Source: Setophaga petechia
Taxonomy: Eukaryota; Chordata; Aves; Passeriformes; Parulidae
NCBI GenBank assembly: GCA_024362935.1
Contig: JANCRA010000003.1
Location: 51,931,844-51,995,843 of the forward strand
Direction: 5' to 3'
Length of the DNA stretch: 64,000 bases
The notes under the pieces are model-generated. The model made no database searches. It was not told the origin of the DNA and saw nothing but the letters and a program-made list of their open reading frames with translations. The first letter of the stretch is position 1, and each line of letters starts with the position of its first letter. The translations under genes and the position numbers were made by a program. Shown piece by piece: positions 48,214 to 61,940 of the stretch.

Positions 48214-50573
48214 TCTCCTCCATCTATTGGTAGAGTGTGTGCTGTGCAAGACTCACTGGGACCAAGGTATAAAGTAAGATCATTATTTGAGGTGCTAGAA
48301 ATCAGCTGAGCACTTAATTCCTTTTGTTGTTCTTTTGGTTTAATAACCTTGGAAAATATCTTCTAATTAAAAAATCCAATGAGCCTGGTTTTATTCCTCT
48401 GTGAACCTGAGCAGCTTTGGGTTTATTTGTTCTCATGCTTTATGCCTGTAGGACACATCACCTGCTGTGCTTAGAAAAGATGTCAGAACAATGGAGAAAT
48501 TCATGTGTCCTTCCTCACTCCCAGAGAGAGACTAAAGTGGCTGGACAACAGTGTCTTCCTCTGGTTGTATTTATTAATTTTCTGATTTATTTATTAAATA
48601 AATATTTATGGGTTTTTTTTAATTTATTTTCTTTATATTATTATTTATTCCTTCTTTAGCTCTTTTTCTCCTTTATTTACCCCTTTCTTCTTTAGCTCAT
48701 CCAAAATAGGGAGAAGCTACTTCATCTCAGTTTTCTGCAAGGTTTTGAAGTACAGGATTTACAGACTTAAGTTCACTTGGAATGGGAAAGAATCAACCTA
48801 CCTTCCTCACAAAAGATTATATTAATTATACTATATTATATTAATCCTACTATATTATATTAATCCTACTATATTATATTATAATATATTAATTATATTA
48901 TATTACCAGAAACCCTTACTATTTCTGAATTACTTAAATTATTGCCATTCTTTCTCATGAGCTAATGGCCCATGAACAAGTCAAGGACCAGGTATGCTTA
49001 TTATGCATTTTTATTGTCAGAGCACAATAAAAAAATATATATTTTGAACAATATTTTTACATTAACACATTGTTTCTGCCCTGATAATACAAAATATTTT
49101 TGAGAATTAAGAAATATTTGGCTAAATAATTTGCAACAAACAATTTCTCATTATATGCTTCTGTTTCACAACAGCACCTTTCTGAGCACTTTTTAACAGC
49201 ACAAATTTGAGGAATCTGCACTTTCAGTGTTCTTCAATATATTGCCATGAGGTAAATAAAGGGCCACAGTACTTGGAAAGAAACCTCTTAGAGAGAGGAA
49301 AGAAACTTACTGATTGCATAGGTTTGAAATATTCTTTAAAGGGTGATATCCTCCTTTCTGAGGCTGTAAAACCTTTGTAGAGAGAAGCCTAAAATCAAAA
49401 CAGACTAAAAAAAACAATCTTAATATTTAACAACTCTTCTTTTACAAAAGGAAAGCCTCACTCATACAAAATGGTCTTGAAAATTGTGACAAAGTCCAAG
49501 TGAGTATTGAGGAGTTACTCATGAGTGTATGTACATGGAATTTCACATATTTCCTATGTGTTTTGAATACATTTACAGAACCTGTAGTGGTTACCCTAAG
49601 TAGGTACTAAACTAATGAGCCAGAAATGGACGATTTTGCCCTTTTTTTGTTGTTGTTAAATAAAATAAACCACAAACGAAAAAACAAATAGTATCAGAGA
49701 CAAAATTTGGTGCAAATCAGCAGCTAAATATTTTCCCCTAGAGCATTATGTTATTCTTAGCTAAGTAATGAGTCAGAGAGCATACAGAACAGCATCTGAA
49801 ATAAATACAAAAATTAAGTGTATTGCAGAGCACCGGCTATAGACAGAACCTGACATGTAACTTAGGAGACAGAGTGAAAGAAAAAATAAAGTCTGAGTTG
49901 TGTGGTTTGGTTTGGTTTGATGGTTGGGTTTTGAGGGGTAGAAACAATTGAAAATATCTTCAATAATTGCTGCTTTATTTTCAAGTGTAACTAGAGTTTA
50001 AAAGTTACTTATGGCTGGGTAACCCATCCATGTGCAATTGATGTTCTCGGAGGTGAATTCTACACAAGCTTTACGTGGATGTCATCCAAAGGTGTCTGTC
50101 TGATCACCAGGGCAAGTTCCATTTGGGCAGAACAGGACAGCAGCACCTTCAGAGCTGAGCTGTCTGGCCAGGATGGGGGAATTTTCCTCTCTAGTGTGGG
50201 ATCTGACCAACCTTTGCTCTCTCCAAAACATCCCACTGCATGGGATGAGTGCAAACCTCTGAGCTGGAGCTCTCCAGCACAGGAGAGCTGTCAGCATTTC
50301 ATTCACATTGCCCCAGTGAAATCCAGGCTTTCCCAGCCTCCTTCACCCTCAGTACAAAGATGTCTGCCCAGAAATTTGAGGAATGGATGCCCTGAGATTT
50401 TTGTTTTCTTTTCTTCACTATGATTAACATTGCATTTTATAGCACGTGCTACTTCTAGGACACAAGAGGAAATGAGCTGTCTCTCCCAATGCAATAGAAA
50501 AGATCATTGCACTCTGTATTTAACCACCCAGGGTTCATACACAGCTTTCCACACCAAAAGAAAACAAGTACCT
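48214..50573. other. Gene-free AT-rich stretch
   Basis: No exon or repeat family was recognised beyond the 19-bp AT-rich tandem at 48822-48904 and TTTA-rich patches near 48570-48660. A 114-codon plus-strand frame at 50079-50423 lies in slightly GC-richer DNA but shows no family motif. Confidence 0.55.
48822..48904. repeat. 19-bp AT-rich tandem
   Basis: Units start at 48822, 48841 and 48860 with the form 'ttaatcctactatattata' (first unit 'ttaattatactatattata'), then degenerate AT repeats to 48904. Confidence 0.9.
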
Positions 50574-50967
50574 TGTCACAGACATATTTTGTGAAAAATC
50601 CTTTTGCTAGGATTTTTCTCCTGAGAAGCTGAGAGGCCTCAGAAATGCAATGTAAACATTGATTATCTGCTGCTGTGGAATGCAACAGGTGCATCTGTGA
50701 TTGGTCTCATGTGGTTGTTTTTAATTAATGGCCAATCACAGCCCAGCTGGCTCAGACTCTCTGGTCAGTCAAAAGATTTTATTATCATTCTTTTCCTTTT
50801 GCTTGCTAGCCTTATGATGTAACCCTTTCTTCTATTCTTTTAGTATAGTTTTAATATATCATTTTCTTTTAATATAATATATATCATAAAATAATAAACC
50901 AACCTTCTGAAACATGGAATCAAGATTCTCATCTCTTCCCATGTCAGGGTTGCCTGCAAATTCAACA
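50574..50967 (+). mobile_element. Solo LTR, family X copy 3
   Basis: This 394-bp LTR starts TGTCACAGACATATTTTG and ends AATTCAACA. It shares 'gattatctgctgctgtgg', 'aatgcaacaggtgcatc', 'ggccaatcacagcc' and 'cttctattcttttagtatag' with the other two copies. The flanks are GTACCT at 50568-50573 and GCACCT at 50968-50973, a 6-bp duplication with one mismatch. No body is attached. Confidence 0.9.
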
Positions 50968-53570
50968 GCACCTCATTTCTCCCTCCCCTTACATCTCCCT
51001 CTCTGTCACTGCACTCAACATGTGCTGTCCCTGGCTAATTGCCACCAGCAGTAATTCCCACATGAACCCCTCAACAGGGCTTGCATGGCTTTCCTCTCCA
51101 GTCCTCACATTATATTGAAATAAAGATTCAGCATAACACATCCTGCACAGGCCATTAAGCATTATTTCTATGTGAAATAGAATGTAAACCATCTCCTACC
51201 CTTTCAACTAGAAGTGTTACTCTAACAGTCTTTACTTCTGCCTGTGAATTAGTCAAATCAACCTAAATTATTTGTAAATTAGTCACAGTTTTAAGCGCCT
51301 GACTTGAGACAGAGGAATAGAATATTTGAATCAAACAGGGGTTTGATTCAAGAAGAAATTCTAAGTTAATAATAAATAGAGGATGATTGTATTCTCCCCT
51401 CCCCACCAATGCCTCCATTTCCATGAGCTGCAGGAGAGCAGAGACATTCATGTAATGAAAGAAAAAATATTTGAAAATATTTAGTAAGGTATACAAAGCT
51501 GTGCCCAAATCTCTATGTTTGCTGCCACTAGCAGGGTTTTTATTTCATAATATTTGTGAAATATAACAGTGGGGAAAAGTCCTCCTGTTGAGGCTTTCTT
51601 TTTCTTTTTCCTGAAGATTATTTCTCGGGATTATCTATGCTACATATTCTGGTTTTAAGCCATTCATAGCAGAGATAAATGAGTAGACACTGAAGGACCC
51701 TGTCCATATCCCTTTAAATTTGGTGGAAAGGTTGCTGGAACTGTCAGGGAGAAGGAAAAAAATAATTTGATTTTACAGATGTGGCTAGTAATCTTTTCTT
51801 CATGGATACATCTATAGCCATCCAGTGCCTGATTGCTTTTCCTGTTTTCTCTTACTGAATTTCATGAGCCATTGATAATATATGAAGATTACAAAAGCAA
51901 TGTATAGCAATTTCAGATGCAATAGTGCAGTATTTCAAACACTGGCATGAGAAATCGAGAGATAAAGTTAAACCATGTTTACTACAAAGAAAATGACAAA
52001 TTTTAAGATACCGTGTTTCACTTGTGATTTTATGCATTAGTTTGATTTGAAGATATTCAGCATTCCCTTCTATGCCTCATTTATTCAGCTGATGATAATA
52101 CACAGATTCAGCTTGCTAGTGCAGCAAAAAAAAAAAACTTATCCAGAGAGGACATCAGCATGGGAATTAACCTGGAGTGGCAGAAGTTGATCTGTGCTTG
52201 GTAACCAATAAAAAGTTTGACTTCCTTAGGAAATGCAGCTGTGAGGAGTCAGACATGAGGTCTGGGCTAAATTCCCTCCAGATCAGATCTGAACAAATGA
52301 TCTGAATGGCAGAGTGGTTGTTTGTCTATTTTAATTGATAACCTCAGAGATTTTGCTGTAGTTTTATATGTATAACAAGAAAACGTTTTTAGCTTAAAAT
52401 ATAAAATGCTAAAATTGATGCAATCTCTTTATATGGGAGAGGCTATCATAAATACACTTCAATCACAATATTTCATAAAGATGGATGGATGAATAGACAG
52501 GCCCTCACAAAAATTTCACAAGGCAGTCTAGTTTTATACAAAAGCTCTGAAGAGGTAAGAAATCATGTTTAAAAAATCTAATCCTTTGAATACCCTGCCT
52601 ACAAAAATAGAGAATAAAAATCCCACCACTTCCAGTAGGTAGCTCCAAGGTAATTCAGTGAAATTCAGTAGGAAGCATAAAGGAGACAGCCTAAAAATAC
52701 TTTGCTTTAAATTTCAGCTGGAAGACACTGTGTGGAAATCTCTTACAAAACCTAGCAGTAAAAAAACAAAAATGGGGATAAACAAGCCAGCACTAAGCAA
52801 CTTCAGTTTTTTCATTAAAAATTTGCAAATATCTGTTATAATATATCACCAACTTCCTAAATAAAGAACATTGATCATCTGAAAAGCAAATGTTATTCCA
52901 GATTTAGAAAGGAGAGTTCCTGAAGCTACTTTAAAAAGCATAAAAAATTCCAAGAGCAAGCTAGCAATAGATAAATAGTGAGGTAACATTTTCTCATCCA
53001 GTCCCAGGATATCATACCTAAAATAATTAAAGGAAATCACACCATGTGAGTCACAGTTCTACCCTTCAACTTGCAAAAAATATCTCCAAAATCTCCTCAG
53101 AATACATGCAGCTAAAGAAATAAATGTGCCAGGGTATGAAAGAGTCATCCTGTTCAGTTGCTGGGACTCATATTTAAAGAGGCTGAAAAATTATTTGGTC
53201 CACAACACACAGCTCCCCATGACAAAGAACAAATTCTCTTTGTATCTTGCTGCCATTCCCCTCCAATTCAGAATTTAAATAGTAATTAGGAACACATGAT
53301 AAAATATCTTAAACATTGACCACAAAAACATTTCAAATATGAAATGCATGAGGAAGAGTGAGAGGAACTGCAAAAAAGCTGTAGGCCCACACTCAAATAC
53401 CTAGATATTTAATGCACATACTGCAAAAAAAAAAAAAAAGCATAAATTATTACATCAGTAGAAGACGTGGATTTATTTAAACTTTAAAAACACAGCTTTA
53501 GGGCTGACCTGCGTTTTCCTTGAATGCAGCCATTCTTCTTTGGATTTGCAGTGAAGGTACATCCAAAATC

Positions 53571-53690
53571 AGAAGAAGAGAAGGAGAAGAAAAAGAAGAA
53601 AGAAGAGGAGGAGAAAAAAAAAAGAAGGAAAAGAAGGAGGAGGAGGAGAAGAAAGAAGAAAAAGAAGGGAAAAAAAAAAAAAAAAAAAAG
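53571..53690 (+). repeat. 120-nt uninterrupted homopurine tract
   Basis: Every base from 53571 to 53690 on the plus strand is A or G: mixed GAA/GGA/GAGG units, then a 20-nt A run. The tract can in principle form triplex (H-DNA). The Glu/Lys-rich open frames over it, and the Phe-rich one on the other strand, are composition artefacts. Confidence 0.97.
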
Positions 53691-54481
53691 CTGTTTTGCC
53701 ATCAGCCCAGGGTAGTTGAACGCTTCTTTCCCAGTGAGGCAACTCCCTCAGCCCACCTGAAGCTCATTAAACCACTGTGGCCCTTGGTACAGAGCAAATA
53801 AAGCCCAGGTAGGGCAGCTAGGGAGGGTTTTTTTCCAAGAAGGGTTAATGGTGATGTTGTGGCAGCTAAAAGACCTCACTGCACTTTGATTTCCTGCAAG
53901 ACCAGAGGGGCTGCTCCCTTTACCACACAACTTTTGCACCTTGGAGTCTCTAATTCTATATTTTCTTCTCTGCACTGGCACAACAGGGAGGTGACATAGT
54001 CAGTGCTCAGCTGGCAGAAGAAAATTCATAATATTCTCTCCTTCACCCCAAGCAATCGATTTTGACACTGGGAATTTTTTGCAGCCATGCTGTCTCTAAC
54101 CTCTGGAAATAGCAAAACAATTAAAAATTGAGGTAATTACTTGGAATACAGTCAAAACTGTTGTTGAGACCTTATGAGAAGAACAAACACACACATTACT
54201 CTATCAGTGAATTCCGAAGGAAAAAATAAAATGCTCTTGTAATCAAAAAGTGATGTGGGAGCCTATTCATTTTTGGTGTTAAAAGTTCAAGGGTTAAAAT
54301 TACATTTGTCAATTAGAATAATTTGGTAATTAACAATAGCAAGTTGTTAATATGCATTAGTAGCCAGATAGAAGCAGGTATTTAGAAATTTGTAAGCTCT
54401 AAACTTGTCCACTCCTGGTTCTCTTTGATTAACAGGGCTTGCATTTCCTGAATATATTGTTTATATTAAGCAGGAAAATTT

Positions 54482-54721
54482 ATGAGTAAGATATTTAAAA
54501 GAAAACAACGACTCTTTGTCATTGACAATAGAGGAATCACCACTTCATTAACAGAAACCTACCTTCACTTTCAGCCTTTTGATGAGATTGTGCTAAATTT
54601 TATGGAAGTATTCACTAGAAGAATGCCAGGTAAAGGCTGTTCATTTATTGGGAAAATCCCAAAAAAAAAAGCATCTGAACTACTACAACAAGCAGTGGAA
54701 GAGGTAAAAGAAGATCTTTAA
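54482..54721 (+). other. Unrecognised 79-codon open frame
   Basis: The frame runs from MSKIFKRKQRLF to KEDL and ends in a helix-like, charged segment (ASELLQQAVEEVKEDL). It is open back to 54470, just after an in-frame TAA, and 'attaagcag' at 54472 could serve as a weak splice acceptor. I recognise no family. Several frames of this length are expected by chance in DNA of this size, so coding status is doubtful. Confidence 0.2.
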
Positions 54722-54775
54722 AAGAACCATACAATAAGGGAAGTTTGTCAAAAAGGGAAGCAAATCCTAAAGCTT

Positions 54776-54950
54776 TACATATAAATGTTTATACATGTAT
54801 ATATGAGTATGTATATATATATATATGTGTGTGTATATATATATATACATATATAGATATATATACATATATCTATATGTATATATAATAATGCATATAT
54901 ATATGTATTTTTATATATATACATATATACATATATTCTATACAAGAAGG
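54776..54950. repeat. AT-rich microsatellite, (TA)n with TG and CA patches
   Basis: The segment is dominated by 'tatatata', 'acatatata' and one 'tgtgtgtgta' patch. It is largely self-complementary, so cruciform extrusion is possible in principle. Confidence 0.95.
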
Positions 54951-57900
54951 AGTGCTGGCTGTATTTTTAGGCCAGAAAACAGCACCCAAACATGGGAAAT
55001 TCCCTTCATATGTGAATAAAAGCAGGGAAGACCCCTCTGAAAGACCCCTCGTGATATTTATCACCAGTACTGACAGAGCAGGCAGGACACCATGCTGCAC
55101 TGCCTTCAAGGTGTGTTTCAGGCATCAAAATAAAAGTGTATGCTGAGAGCTGAAAATTATTTCAGTCAAGGACTCTACAGCAAATAAATTTGCCCATGAA
55201 CACCATTTAAAAAAAAATGTACCTCATAAAGCTATGTCATGGAATAAAAATGGAAATAATGTATTTGCCAGTAAAATAATTTCCCTTTCTTATGAGAAAT
55301 CATTGATCTACTTGTATAGAACAGTTAATGTTTTGCTTTCAGCCAGTGATTGAAAGGGTGTCATTTTTAGGTAAATAATATTAACTCATAAAGAAGGATT
55401 TCTAATTAATTTTTCACTCATGTTATGAAATCTGTTATTTTATAGAGCTTTATTTTTTTTTTTACCAGCATATTTAGTGCATAAAACCTCTCTTGTGATA
55501 ACAGCTTTTTTCTTTCCCCATAATTTCTGTTGTTTGAAATGTTAAGGAGCCTGAAATGCATAAAACATTGCAACCAAACACCATTAAATGCTACATAATG
55601 TGACAGGGGAAAAGGATCGCAGAAAATTGTTACTACTTGAAATAAACTCCATTAATAAGCACTTAATTTCTTTATTTAGAAAACAAGAACTCTCTAGGCA
55701 GTAATAACATAGCATTTTTACTGCTGTTAACTGTGGAAGCCCCAAACTCCTAAGAGCTTTGAGCCACACAATTTCTATTTTCTTCTCTCATGTCTCTGAA
55801 GCTTCTCTCTGGCACAGCACTGAAGGAACCATAAAAGCATTACCAGCCTTTGTGACAGACTTTTTCTCTTTCTTGTTAGTGAAGAAGATAAGATTTATTT
55901 TACTGTCAGAAGATCAAAAAATGAGGAAACATTTTGATAGCTGAGGAAAACAAGTTTTGATTCTGTGTAGCCAGCATTGAAGTCACACTATGAATCGACA
56001 GAAACTCCTTTGCACTTGACAGTTTTCATCACATTAGGGAAAAGAATCTCTCAGCAGTTTCAGATGTAGATTTTGATCTCACTTCTATTGCTGGAAACTC
56101 AGAGTAATTCCAGCAAAGTGTTTAATCCTGACAGAACATCTTGGTAGTAATGCTATAATCCATATTTATTTTGGCCCGAGTCGTTCCTCTCACTTGTACA
56201 GCTCCCTACCAGGAAATAACCAAGGGCTCAGAGATGGTTTTGAAGGCAGAGGAAAGGAAAAAATCAACACCAAATCAAAGGGGAGTGGGGGACAGGGGGG
56301 TCAGAAAATAACTAAAATATCCCTACAGCAGCCCCTCTAAAATAAGCAAACACCAAAAAAAAAATGTCATCAGCTTTGCCACCTGGCAAAAACCACAACA
56401 GCTTCCCCCCAAGGCTGGCACAGCTGCCTTCATTTAAAGGTCAGGTTCTGGTCAATATTTTAAAAAAATATCTCTCTCCTAGATTAATCAAGGATTACTT
56501 CCCAAAATAGCCTTCCTGAGAATCACTGTGAAATATTAAAGGAAAACTTCTATAGTGCAGCATATTCTGACATTTACTATGGGACTTGGGGAGAAGAAGA
56601 CAGAGAGAAGAAAAATATGGTTTTAATCCCACATTTTTCCTGTTAAAAGAGAGATTACTTAAATTATTATTTAAATTATAATTTTATTAATCTGTCTTCA
56701 CAGCAATGAATATTACAGGAAGAGCAATTTTTACTCCCATTTATATGTGACCTATATTGCTTGCACATGCACATTTTTTAAGAAATAGAACATCAGAGTA
56801 ACAGGAGACAGAGGCCTATTTGCATATTAAATACATATTATTTCACTGCCTTTGATGATAAGAAGATTTTTCATACCATTTTGGGAGCACTGAAGTTAGG
56901 AGAACAGTTATGTGAAATATTAATAGCTGATCAGAGCTTTGTTCTGGTCTTAAGACTCCCCAGAAGCTTGTGCCAGGTACTTGGTTTTATTTTCCATGTG
57001 CCTTGATAGTGCCAGAAAACACAAACAGCTTTTATTCAGATTATTTTTTCTTCCTTAGGTATGTGGAGGAAGGTGCAGTTTCTCAATAATTTTGTCCACC
57101 CATTGCACCCCCTTTCTCTCTCCTCTCATTCCCACCAGGAGGAACAGCTGGGAAAATGGGGATGATTCATCAGGGTGGCAGCACACCTGTGAAAAATGGC
57201 CACAAATCCCTTTTCTGGAATGGGCATAACCCTGCAGAGGCAAAAGCAGAAATCTGGCAGAAACACCAAGCACTTGGGAGATGCAGAAGCAAAACTGAAG
57301 CTTTTTCATGTGTCAGAAACCTTAAAAACCTTTTTCTTTTTTTTTTTTTTAAAGTTATCTGAGAGATAGCATAAATAACCTGGGTTTTATCAATCAGCTT
57401 TTACATCCTTATGTGTGATTGCTGAAGTAAAAAAAAAAAAAAAAAAAAAAACCATAAAAACCCATAATTTTCTGATCAAAGTCCTTTCCTGTGGAAGGCA
57501 ATTACCTGAACTGAAGAACAGAGAAGTTCAAGAGAAACTTAGACTCATCCTAAAATCTCTTGAGTCCTCCATGATTTTACAAGGATCAATAAGAAGAGGG
57601 AGAAATAGAAATCAATTGGTACAGACCAATAACCAGGATACTCCCAGGAACTGCAGCCTTTCCAGAGGAATTTCCCTTTCCCCTTTCTTCACCTTTCCCT
57701 ATCTTCAAGCCCTGCTCCCCTGGTTGACTCAGGCTTTTGAGATGCTGCTAATGAGAATTTTATCAGTCTTAAGCATTTAAATTGATTTTCCCCCTCAGTA
57801 TCATGCAGCCCAGTGTCCACAGGAGGGGAATTAAGCACTGCCAATCCCACACACTGCTCCTGCTCATCTCTTACAGCCCCTGCTCTCCTGCTTCCCTCTT

Positions 57901-60900
57901 TCCACAGAGGGCATTTATTGCCCTGCTCAGCTCACAAAGCCTTTTCCCAGCCACATCAGGGACTGCTAACAGAACAGATACTATTTTGAGCCCCCCAAAG
58001 TCTTGTAAAAGTGCAGGAATAATGGTGAGTCTCATTACATGCAGATGAAAGAAGGAAGAACTGAAGGCTTGAACAATCAGGAGCTCGAGCCCAAACTATT
58101 TTGCCAAGACCTTGCAAGAGCCTTAGGTCCCTAATGGATGTGAGGAAATAAATTCATTCTGATAATAACAGTCATCACTCTGTGTGGGATTTTAAGCCAT
58201 TCTAGAATTAAAGCATGATCTCAATGGATGACAGGCTTGTGGTATGTTTCTGTCCTCTCTTACAAGCCACAATGTCACTGTGAATTGCTGCTCATAAAAG
58301 GTGTACAATCTCAATGCATTATCCTGTAGAAGATGCTGGAAATTGTGATTCAAAAATAATTTTATCTACACTAAAGATGTCTTTGTTTACAGACTGTCTT
58401 GGCAAAAATCTCGTGTATGCACAGGTTTATTTTCATGAAGTTCATAATGGAGACACACCTGGTTCTCTAACAACCCTTAAATCTCGTTTCCACTGATGTG
58501 TTGCTATCAGATTAAAACCTGTGAAGTACAAAGCAAAAAAATATGAATATTAAAGCCTCCCCAGCACTCGGCAGCACTTTGCATAAGAAAGTTGCCACAC
58601 TAAATTAGAAGTGCTTTTTCATTTCAGCAGAGTGCTCTGCAGCATGTTGTCAGGCAGAGGAGAACTCTGAAGTACTGTCCAGGAAAAATGAAGAGTCCAG
58701 TTAGCTGATATATTTTAATTAGGATCTAAATTTTCCTCTCAGTGAAAACCTTTGAGCAACTCAATTAAATCCACGCTGATCCCACACCCTGAGCTGTGTG
58801 CTGGTTCATTTTCAAACCACAGGAGCTAGGACAGAACTCACTGTACAACAGAAATGTGCATTCCCCTTTAGAAGGGTGGAAAGATCACTTGGAAATGAGA
58901 TCAGGCTGTCTGCTCAGACTGAGGTTTTGCCACAGGCATCCTGTGCTCTTTGGAGCTTTTTAGCAGTTTATTTTTATGGCAGACACATGGCAAATAGCAC
59001 ATTGCTGATTTAATTAATCCCATAAATAACCTTTGCCAAGCTGAGCGCTGAGGCTACAAGAAGTGGCATTAATCACATGTCTTTGTTTGAATAGTTACAA
59101 AAGTTTTTTGAGCCAGATTTTTGGTTTAATATGTAACTGAGCCTAAGAAGAACATTTAGATATCCATTAATCAGATTATTACCTATATTGATTTACATAA
59201 TGCATAGAGAATAGAGGCTAAACACAGTTTAATCTAGTGTATTTGAAATGTGATAGAATAAAAACCAGAAGTCTATCTTATTTCTTGGCCATAGAGATAT
59301 ATCATGAAATTATCTAAATATCTTCAAAACAAGGAAAAAAATCTATTCAAAATGTATCTTAAGCCTCAAATTAATAGCAATAGCACAGAAATATTTAACA
59401 GAAAAACTAGAATGCTTTTACACCAATTGAGAAATAACTTTACCAGAATCTGGTCTTTTCAGAGCCAGTTCAACAGCTCTCAATAATGTAAGAAAAACTG
59501 AATTTTGCCAATTCAAAAATAAGAACTAGTGAGAACACAAGGTATAATCACACTGCCCCTATCCCAGAAGAGAAAAAGCAGAGCTAGATGAAGTGCCTTG
59601 GTTAATGGAAGAGGAGGCAAAAAGGTTCATAATCAAAAAAAACCCCTTTTGATTATGAGAGAATGTCCTCTCTTTCTCTTTATACTGCCTAGGCAGTCTC
59701 TATTTATTGCTATGATTTGCAGGACTAATATTGACTGTGCTGCATGATTCAGAGCCACATACAGCTCGTCAGGAATTGCAGCAACTTTCTGTCTACAAAC
59801 GTTCACACAGAAAGGTACAATGCACTAATTGACAACCTCAGAAGAAGTGGTTTTACATTTCTTGCCCATAAAGCAAAAGGAAAGCAATTATTTAATTTTA
59901 GATCTTAAGGTGCACTACTTACTTTTTTTTTCATTTATCCCTTCATTTTTCTTTTTCATGCACAACATCTTTCTGTTTTAAGACTGCTCTTGAATGTTGA
60001 ACTCTTGGTAATGAATGTGCTTCAAATGCACATGTTTTGACCTAGAATAAAAATATAGCAGGGAAAAAAATGTTACTGAGTCTACTGCCAGCTAAAGTGA
60101 GCTGATCTCTTCAGAATACACATGGGAAGGATGCAATGGGGACATTTCAGCATTTCAGTAAATGAGAAGTTGAGGGGTGTTTACCTCCCTGTGTATCTCC
60201 CTTAAGAGTTTAATGCTGGTATAAACTCATAATCTGGCATGGAAAGGGAGGGACTTGCAGTAGATGTGGCTAAATTCAGGAATTACACAGCATTTTCAGG
60301 TATGATGCATCACTGAGCAGTGACAGAGCAATTTCATTGAAAAATCTTGCAGGAAAGAGGAAACCAGCTGATGGTTTGATATCACACATCTTGTTGCTCA
60401 CCTCTCAGTGGTTTACTCTGCACACAGGCCTTTCCAAGATTCTGCAGCATTCAGCCATTCAAATGTGGGCCTTTGGCACAGACAATCATTAGCTTTATTA
60501 CTGTAAAATGCCTCAAAGGGTATAGCAAACCTAAACATTTTGAAACAGCAGATGTTTATTTTGTAAGTGTCACCACTGCAGGCAGCAGGACAAAATTCTA
60601 CTTCCAATGACATGAGAAGGAGTTGAAGAGGAGCTTGCAGCAGTGAAAGAGAGCTGAATGAGGACAGGTTCTAAGGGACATGGAATAGTAATTCTGGCTG
60701 GTATAGGTGTAGTTGTCATCTCTCAGAAGAAACCATCTAAGGCTGCATTGAGGAAAATCTGTGCTCACTTGTTTCCAAACGCGAGCCCGTGGGTGAAACA
60801 TGCACAGGAGATGAAAACAGCCTTTAAAGGAGAGCTTCCTTCTCTCCCTGAAACACATTTGCTGTCTGTTTCTGGGAGCTGGAGCACACAGCATATTCAC

Positions 60901-61883
60901 CCAAATTGGCTGTTAGCAGGCAGAAAAATGTTCTGTTGGACAGAAAACATTTCTCCTTGAGGTTTTCCAGACTTTGAAGATGGAGCCGCCTCAGCCAGGC
61001 TGAGCAGGGCTCCCGTGCCTCCTGCTTCCTCTGAAACTCCTTGGAGGACCAGATCAAAGCATCTCCAGCAAAAAGAGTTAACCTGCCTACAGTTTGTAAA
61101 GAGACAAGTCCCTGAATATTTAATGTACCTAAACACAGATGACTGGACAGAGCTTACCAGATGCCAAACAATATTCCAGCATCAGGGTAAAATAACAATT
61201 TTGCTTCTTTAACATTCCCAAACATTCCAACTTGAAAAGCACCATGCTTTCCAGTACCCCCCATCACCTCTTCTCACTCTTTAATATTCTTGGATGCTAC
61301 TTTGTTCTGCCTTTTAAACTTCTTTTCTAAATAAGTTGTGCTACACGGGAGGTAAAGAAGTCTGGAGTTTGCTCTCCTATGACTGTGTTCAATTAAAGAA
61401 CACAGCAAGAAACCACAAAAGCACCTCAAGGAAATTAGTCAGATTGAATTAGATCTGAATTGTTTGTAAATATTTATATATTGGAGAATTTTCAATAATA
61501 CCTTCCCCTGATTAGTGAAAAAAATAACTAGTGCATTTATTGGATGTGGTGGTGAGTGCACTATTTAAACTGTTTGCAACTGTAAACAATTAAAATTGCT
61601 TTTAAGAAGTCACCATTTAGTCTTATTGATGTGCATCTTAGACTTTTGTCAGTGATCCTCTACACTTTTTTACATTCAAGGGACAAAATTACACCAAATG
61701 TGCTTTAACACAATTGTTTAAAAAGTGTCATCCAGCCCATGCTCAATGTGCAAAGTGGCATCAGCTGATTTTTACACCCATCTGCCCAGGTTGTAAAGGC
61801 TAAAAGGAGCCCAAAGGAATGGAAAAACTCCACCTCTGGGTTTTGTATGCAGCCACTCGAGAGCATAGAGAGCTGGGAAAGTC

Positions 61884-61940
61884 CATTATTTCTCAGTAAA
61901 ATGAATAAAATAAAACCACATTATTTCTCAGTAAAATGAA
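61884..61940. repeat. 35-bp tandem duplication
   Basis: 'cattatttctcagtaaaatg' followed by 'aa' is found at 61884-61905 and again, identical, at 61919-61940, with 'taaaataaaacca'-type filler between. Confidence 0.9.

Noticed and set aside
53484..53801. Glu/Lys-rich and Phe-rich proteins over 53.5-53.7 kb
   Set aside because: These are translations of a homopurine/homopyrimidine tract, with no other coding evidence.
54776..54950. Replication origin or attachment site in the AT-rich tract
   Set aside because: It is a simple TA/TG microsatellite, with nothing beyond composition in support.
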